From positions 1-32,437 of the forward strand of contig QXVZ01010448.1 of assembly GCA_008931825.1 (NCBI GenBank): a stretch of 32,437 bases of DNA, given 5' to 3'. This document shows, piece by piece, positions 20,201 to 29,200 of this stretch. The position numbers were made by a program, and so were the translations under genes. Origin of the DNA: Phallusia fumigata (lineage: Eukaryota > Chordata > Ascidiacea > Phlebobranchia > Ascidiidae). Position 1 is the first letter of the stretch; the number at the start of each line of letters is the position of its first letter. Below the pieces are notes generated by a model. That model was not told the DNA's origin and ran no database searches. It saw nothing but the letters and a program-made list of their open reading frames with translations.

Positions 20201-23200
20201 GCAAATGGGCGATGAGTTGCAACGAATTAGCAAACAACCGAGAGATTTGTGTTGTGTTTTGTAGGAACCAAAACAAATTCTTTGGAACAATAAACACGGA
20301 TTTGTTTGTAACCAAAATTAAAAGTATACAGGCATGAGTTATTGCGAAAACCTTTGATGAAGAACACATCTAGCAAGAACTATTTCGGCCAGTATAACTT
20401 TGATGAAAAAAATCTGATTTGCATGTGGTTTGTTTGAACCAATCTAGGCGTATGTATTTTTTCGATTTCCTATGTTTTATGAGCAAACAATACCGCTGTG
20501 CAAGGGACGTTCATACCTTATATTACTACAATGGCTTTAATGCCCGAAAAAAAAACTTGTGTTGTTATATTTAATCGAAACAACAGTGTGTAGGGTTATG
20601 AATTTTTTTCTCTGATTTACCTTGACCTCATCATGCTTTTGCGAGAGGTATGGTGATCCGGTTGGAGACAACTCGTGGCTGCTGGAGGATTCGGATCTCC
20701 TGTACTCACGTGACTTCCTCCCGTCTCCATCCTCTGATAACGCCATGAGCTTCTTTAGAGCCTGTGGGGATTGCGCTCCTGTCGCGAAAAGGGGTGTTTA
20801 GGTTTTTGAAAAGTTTTAAATTGTAAATCGGATTCTTAGCCTGGGATACAATACACGTGCTTGAAGAGTAGATTAATTAAAAACATAACTGCCAGACAAC
20901 TTGTATGTAGTGAATACATTTTATTGTCAACGTTTCGACATGTTGTCGTCTTCAGTTCACCATGTACAAGCTCTCTGGCAATCATGTTGATAATGAAGTG
21001 TCTTAACTAACCGCTACGCTCTTAATTTTCGCGCATACAACTGCATTGTACAGGTTTGGGTCCTAAGGACGCGTTTCCAACAACTTTGCTAGAAGGTTTA
21101 GAGTTCAACTTTAATTCGTAAGCGGTAATAGGATGCAAACTATGAACAGGGGGGATTAGTTGACCGGATATTTTATACCGCACCTCCTACCGACCACAGA
21201 TTTAACTAGAGCAAACACATCACCTTTAAATGTAAAAATGTCTAACCACATGTGCAGAGAAGTTGTTAAAAGGTCAAGAAGTTTGGTATATCGTAACACA
21301 AGACTGACCGGACGAAATAAAAGTGTTAGGAAGGTTATCCAAGGCCCCTGGATACGTATTTTTGGCGAGAATTTTTCTCAACTTGGCAATAAGCCAGCTT
21401 AGTAACAGGTGTAAAACCCAGAACTTTGTGGACTGACAAGGATCAAGGAACGAAAGAGAAGTGAAAATTGACAAAAGATATAAGGGTAACATCGATATCA
21501 GACAAACTATTGAGAGACAGGGTGTTTTGCAGAAGAAAGCAATGGCCGAATAGGAAACCGCTTTATTATGTCACAGTGCAAAACGTCATGGTAAGAATTC
21601 GAATAAAGATGTTGCTAGTAAGATGTGCTGTACCTGCCGACACCAATGCTATAACGAATACGAGTAAGTAGTAATTTGTAGAAAATGGATTCCATTACAT
21701 TTGTTTTTGCAATATGGTTAAAATACGTGGGAGGGTAAAAATGTAGTGTGTATTTCGTGTTCAGATCCAAAGTAAGTCATTTGACAACTTATATCAATGT
21801 GAAATTGGAACCCATCATGTACTTTTATCCCTTCTGTTTTGCCAAGACTGCAACGCCACGCGAATCTCGTCACCGGATGGCGCTGTAGCGACATGTCCAA
21901 TCGCATTTGCGTCGGATTGTTTACTGCAAACTGTTGTCACTCTGACGTCACTTGTTGACATAGCGACGCAGCAAGTAATAGAGAGACGGCGTGGCAATGG
22001 CTCTGCGCATTCCTTGTCTGGCGATAATGCATTGCCACGAACCGCAGGCGAAGGGTTTGTGACGCACGACGAATGATTGTGACGTAACAAGCGGTTTTCA
22101 GTGGGTGGCTCCAGCCATGTGACGTCATCGTGTTGTTGAAGTATTCCTTCGTAAACGGTTTCGCTTTTGACGACGTTGTTGTTGATTTCGTTTGTAGATT
22201 CTGAGCAGTTGAACTCGTGTGGCAATGAACTGCATCGTACGTGGCTTGCCTGGCGCGGCACCGGCAAAAGTTCGGCATTTCTGCGCTCACTTGGAGTTGA
22301 CGCCGGTTCGTTGCAATCCACAGGAAGTTGTCGGTGTCCTCCGAGATCGAGTCGTCTCTCGTTGAGATGACAGATTAGTTCCGGCGCGCTGATCACTAGA
22401 GGCGCTGCTGGGCTCGCACGAGGCATAAAATTCCGCGTAAGGGACTTGGATCTCGCGCGTATAGTGCTAAGTAACGACTTAGAGCGTTGTGTAGTTTTGT
22501 GGCCGTCACTCTGGGTTGTGGAGCTTTGTGTGGTGACTAGAAGTGTTACGTCACATTCGCATGCGTGAGTGGTGCTTGTTAAACCGTAACGACGACGGTT
22601 TTTGCTTCGGCGGGGCGGCGTGGGAGGCTTCGAGTCGTTGAGGAGCAAGGGAGAAGGCGGTGATTGGTTGGGAGAAAACGCGGGAGGGGAAGGAGGAGGA
22701 GTGATAACTGTGAGAGGCAGAGGGGAAGAGAAAGAAAAGAAATAGAAAGATAAGTTGGAGAGCATGCAAGACAAGCAAGTATAAGTAGTGCAAGATTGGC
22801 GAGTGGCCGTCAACGAACTACAAACTCTAAAAAAGTTGGTGAACAGTGAAAATTGTAGGCAGAGCGTCAGGCAAGAGACAACCCGTCACTGAAAAATATC
22901 ACCCGGTCTGTCTACATAACACCGCATATCAAAAACCCAAGACCCCCGGACAATTCTAAATTACCTTGCCACTCGGATTTGCTCTTACGGGAGGAACCTA
23001 TGGGCGAAAATGAAGTCTGGTTTTACAGTAAGCTTTAGTGAACGAAAGGTTGTCACACCGAAATCGCTCCAGCCAAAGACACATATGGATAAAAACATTG
23101 GTTCATAAACTTTTTTTTCACATTACCCACTTCTATTTAGATCAAATTTCCATCATAGGTTAAGAAATGCTGTACTAGATCGTCAAACGGTATATAAACT

Positions 23201-26200
23201 TGGCACAGGACCTTACAATTACAAAACCTTTTACAATGCTGTAAAACCACCAAGAACCAGAATTTAGGAGAACAGACCAGGACTTACCAAATTTCGGGAG
23301 AGACGAGACTGGGATCTTCTTACGCGTCGGATGAAGAGCGATGACGGGAACAGAAGCGAGATGAGGCTCCGAGTTGTTCCTGGAGGGAAGGGTCCCGCTT
23401 CCAGAGCTACTTGATCCGCTCCTGGGAGCCATGGGAAGAGTCTTGGAGGAGCGGGATGGGGAGTCGGTTGCTTGGCGACGCTTCTGCTGCACTGCTGTGG
23501 AAGAATGAGGAAGAGTTTTTTACAAAGTGCCTTCATAGTAATTGATGCATAAATTCAAACTGATTTCCCTCATCAGGCTGGGCTCGACTGGTCTTAATGT
23601 TGTCCATCACACCTATGAGTGGAGGTGATTGTAACAGGCAAATACTGGCAAGGCGGACATAGCGAGCACGCAAAATTTTAATTAAACAACAACAAAACAA
23701 CTATTAGAAGCAATATATTTATTTCTGTAAGCAACATCCGCAAATCAGCGTTATGTTCGAAAACTTTGAAGACAATAGGTTTCCATGTAATAAATCTCAA
23801 TTTTGGAACGGAAATTGTTCAAATCTGATTAATAGACTCAATTGAAGGGCTTTGATCTATTTTTGTCGTAAAACACGGCGTGCGCGGTTTCAATTCCCAC
23901 TTGTGCGGCGTTTAATAAAACAGCGGCTGCTTGGGGGAATTTAACGTCGCATACAAACACGAAATTAAATCGCAACACACGAAAGCCGTCAGCAAGTTAC
24001 ATGGGTTGACGAAAAATCAAAGTGCTGCACTTTGGCTGCGAAAATATTTAATCTTCCTTAGATACAATATACGGCCGTTGTGCGAAAGAGGTTTCTTTAT
24101 TGAAGGGTGCTAAATGACTGCTGGAAGCAGGATTTCGGATTTGGCTAAATTGAAAGTTGCTTTATGTTGGTTTGGACAATTTCACTTCTATGGATATTTT
24201 GCATCACTAAAACATAGCTGATTTAAAAACTTAAACAAATGGGGGCTCTTAGGGTCAATTGGGTTAACATTTTGAAGTGCCGGACTCCAAATGCCCATCT
24301 ACCATGCGTAAAAATTTTGGCAACTTTGACACAAAAATGCATGTCTTCAAAATCTCTAATAAAAAGTGAACATGCAGTGTGCACTGTCTGCAGCTCACGA
24401 AAAAAGATTGTTGAAGAATTATTAAACTGATCTAAATACTTGTCACGCTGTGTATCCCTATAGTCCAGTGGCTGTAACCGTTTCATTGTAGTTATCGCTG
24501 AGAAGAACCCGATGGATTTCACTAACCACTTACAAAATACATAAAATGACAGCTTTGCGTTCACAGAACTATGACGTCAAGTAATTCCCCCACGAAGAAT
24601 GTAAACTTACCCATTTTTGGAGTAATAACCCTCAGACTAAAAACCATTGCTCTAGTCAATGGTAGACTAATCAAGAATAAACTAAACAGATCATCAAACA
24701 AATCAAGAGGTGTCCAATCAACTTTTAGTGAAGAAAACTTACTGAGAGGCGGCTCCACGGCTTTCGACATCTCCATCAGCTTATCTTCGTCATTGATGAT
24801 TTCCATTTGCTGCATGTATTGCTTTACACGTCGGACGTTCAGCTGGTCCTCGTACATCCGTTTCGCGTTGTTGAACGACGACCTTCGACCTCGCCGGGTC
24901 AAGGTCATGTACATTGATGACGTGCCTTTGTCTAACTCCTTTTGATGGGTCCTGATTGTAAATTACATGAAAGAATGTCAGTTTGTGTTAACAGTTGTCA
25001 TTGTATGTCTTAACCTAGTGGTTTCCTTAGCGGGTCACAAGCAAGAAGGGACCGTTCGGTAGGTGTTGTTGTGCCTCGTTACGAAGGGCGTACCTTACCA
25101 CCGAACTATTTGAGAATTTTCGCAGGGTACCGTACTTTCCTGTGCTTGGCATTTTAAAATATGGTACCAATTCGAAAATTATGTCAATAGTAAACAACTT
25201 TACGCGTGCCATTGTTACTTTTACACCAAGGCAACTTTTGGTACAAATTACTGTCGAAAAAGCACGACTTAACCGCACAATACATGTCATCGCGCATCTA
25301 TTAGCGTGAATTCGTTTTTTGCATACTTCTACAAGACTCAACTGGCTTTCGTATCAAATGCAAGACAAAATTGGTGATGTTAAGTGGGGCATTATACACA
25401 AAAATGGCTGGAAACCGCTGAAGGAACGTCGACAGATCGTTTCGCTACCACATACGGCTCACCAAACGTCATGCCGACTTTAACACAATTTATGATGCAA
25501 ATAGACTGGTACACAAAAAGCTGAATTCACAAGATCTAGTGCGGTTTGTGCCAAAGGCTCGGACGTAAATAAATGTGGTTTGAAACCAGCGCCGCGCCTG
25601 CACTAAAATCACACCCACACTTCCTCGAGTATAAACAGCATTTCTGAGAAGTCACAACTGGTCACATGACAGCATACGTCACACAACGGATTGTGACGTA
25701 TGATTGAGGAACTTACACTGCAGCGCTCGGGATAATTTGCGAGCTGTCGGCCACACAAAGCCGGCAGATATTTCGGATTTCTTTGCCGATCATCCTCATC
25801 TTCTCGAAGTTGATCAGACCGTCCACGATCGTATCATTACCTGTGAATAGTCATACATAAACTTGTGTAGCGGGTAACATCAATCCTGAACAAATGATAG
25901 GGTTACAGTGTCATTGTAATTTAGTAGGTACTTGCATTAGCCTTAAAACGGGGCCTGAGGTTCAAATTAAATCACAGTCGATTTCTGATGTTAGTTAAAA
26001 GGAAAGAGTTTGGGGTTTTAGGTAAAATCGTTTTATTGCTACAAAGCAAATCAAGTTTCATTAAATTTTAATCGATCAATATATGTGTAAAATTAAACCA
26101 AGATGTTCAAAAATATTCACACACAAATAACAATTCAGGCGAACTATCAATTGTTGCAATTTTTTAAACTACTACAAATGAGAATTGAGACAAAAGCGTC

Positions 26201-29200
26201 GAAACAGAACAACAAACTCACCGAGGTGAAGAAAGTACAGGTCCTTCTTTACCACAGGGATGTATGGAATAACTGGCGGTTGGGAGATGTAATCGTTCAG
26301 CAGCGTTCTGTATTTGGACATGTTGCGCGAAGGGTCCATAAGCGCCTGTAGTTCCTCAAACAGGCGCGTGCTCTTCGCTGGCACCTTCTCCCAAGTCTGT
26401 TTCATCCTAGACACTGCGCGGTAGCCTAGACCACTGCAAAAGTAATGAGAACCTTGTTTTACTTGAGAGTCTACTGCTGAGACGCGGGCTTGGGCCCTTA
26501 CATGGTTAAGGTTTACAATAAGCGCACTATATTCGTGAAGCCAAGCGGTGGTGTTGTTATCGTGGTGAAGTTACTGGTTTTTGGGAGAAAATGATCGTGG
26601 TGTATAATCTGTGTCAGTGAGGTCAAAGAGTTGTTTTTAACTAACCGTACATCTAAATATAGGTCAATGGCCGAGAAAATTTAGTGGAAAGTTGACGGCC
26701 GAACACGCACTCTTGAGCGCCACTTTACACTTAAACATAAATACGCGCAAATAAGTTAAAACAAAAATAAGAGCCTAGGTACAATGCGATATACTTCAAA
26801 ACTAATAGGATTGATTACCATACGTTAAGACCTACTACGAACATTGCATTGTTCGGACAAAATCAACGGTTATCATTGGTACTTGGGGTAGATAATACAC
26901 AGATTTCGGCTTGTTACCTGACAAGGGCAAAAGTAGAATTGAGGTTTTTAATGATTTTGCAATGCTGTGCAATCTTGATGAAATGCTTGATGATCTTCGA
27001 ACGTTGAATCAGGTTTGGTTCTTTACATATCGTCGTCACTACCCAGAACAATTCCCGATTTACGAGTTCTGAAACAAAAAAGACGGTTCGGTAAAGTTAG
27101 CTGTTTTGTTTGCAACTGTCTAATAAGACAGATCAGAACATTGGCCGCCTTTGATAAATTTCAAGTGCAATATGTTGTAGATAAATGTGAAACGGAGTTG
27201 TACGTCTTGTAGGGCAACAAACGCATTGACTGGGGCAAAAAAGTTGTCAGTGCACAACTTCAGCTTCAGTTACCCATCTGCTATCTGTAAAAATTTTAAG
27301 AAATATGTACAACTCCTTCTTGACCAAAACGTGTAAAGAAACCAACGTAAGGCAGAAAAAAAACGAAGTGAACACATGTATCACATTTGGAAGCGGGCCT
27401 ATAATTCAACTTTCTCAAGCAAAAAAACAAACAAACACCATAACCCAGCGAATTTTTGTGGTTATATAGCTGCACTGAGGCTACAAAGTCAAATGTGAGT
27501 CAGCCAACGCTACTGAAATATTTAGATACAGATTTCGTTTCTCTAACTGAACCCGCAACCAACACAGGGTTTACAGTCATTATCATAAGCCACATTGCAA
27601 TCCCCCAGACGCATCTAGTCACTGTGAACTACAGCTGACTTATTATGAAAGCAAATTATAAGCTCATCGAAACCTAAATCTCTTTCGTTTTGTTTTGATA
27701 CCATTAGTTAAACGTCAATATTTGGCTTTGTTGTATGTTTTGTAAATTTTTTAACGTTACTCTCGAAACTATCGCAATAAATCCAACGCGCTACAAAAAT
27801 TATTTAAGCCAGTTTTCTAGACATAATCAATACACCAAGGTCTAATAATAATATAGGCCTAAGGTATAAAGTTATCCTGTATACTGAAACCCTAAAATCT
27901 GGGGCACACGCGTATTTGACGCCCAAAACCAAATCTCAAAACTTAGGTTTAGACAAGCACCACTACAATACTGTTGATTGGAGTCTTTGTGTGTAACGTA
28001 TTAAAACTGATAACACCCGCTGTCAATCTGGCAAAAATATTTCAGAAAACAATACAGTATACGGTAAATACACTTTTGCGTACACCCTACAGTTAATCCT
28101 GTAACCAGCAATCATCTGTAAAACAACATAAACTCAGATCATTGACCCGGGGTGTGTGTACGAAATAAATATGGTCTAGACAAGTTCGATGTCAAAGTAT
28201 TGGGTTCCCTGCGCTAGATCGACGTGGTTTGAAGAGAGCGTAAACTCATTTTTTTCGGATTATGGGTTTTACGATTACTGGGTGAACAAGAGGAATTTCT
28301 TGACAACACAAAGACAATGTACTGTGAAAGGTTATTCCGCAGTATTCTACACAATGCTTATTTTTACTTTTTTTTAAAACAGCAATGAAAGATTCAACAT
28401 TTCAAGCGACTTAACTACATTTCGTTATATACTGAGCGACATTTATCAAAACTGAATTAAATACTTCTGTTTTTACAAGTTTACGTTATTTGGTTAACAG
28501 ATCTGGGGCCAATAGTACACAACTTCTTTTTGCCCATCCATCATGTGTGCAAATTTCAAGCGACTTAACTACATTTCGTTCTGTACTGAGCGACATATAA
28601 AACTACACAACTTCTGTTGCCCATCTATGATGTGTGCAAATGTACGAAACATTAAACTAATTTTCCTGAAGTAATCAAGAAAACAACAGGGGTTACACAG
28701 AAAAAGATACAAGAAAACACAATGAAAACTTGTGAAAAAATGGAGGCAAATTAACAAATAAGCTTAAAACCCTGAAAGTTCTGTACAGGCGGTCGCAAAG
28801 CTTACTATGTTTGTTTAAAAAAAGTTCGAAGAGATGACAACAAATAGTATGTGGGATATTCATTCCAGTTAGATTTCGCCACGGCAGACAAACCTTCAAA
28901 ATCCTTGAACTGAGTCAACTCGGCGTCAAGGTGAAAAAGGTCTTCAATGAAGTTGGTCGGTTGAGTTTGTTGAAACATTTTGTAATCCTCCCTCGTGAGG
29001 TGAAGTGCGACCTACGAGAAGAATCAACTTGGTCAAAAACACTTCAAATACAGCGAATTATTTAGTTCAGGGGTAATCAACTTTTTTGCACCCCGACCTG
29101 AAAAAGCTATCTCATCCAATCAACGGCCCCCAAACATAGTATATGAGTACCTGTTACAATAATGCTAAGACATTAAATTACAATTGAAAAAGAATTGAAT

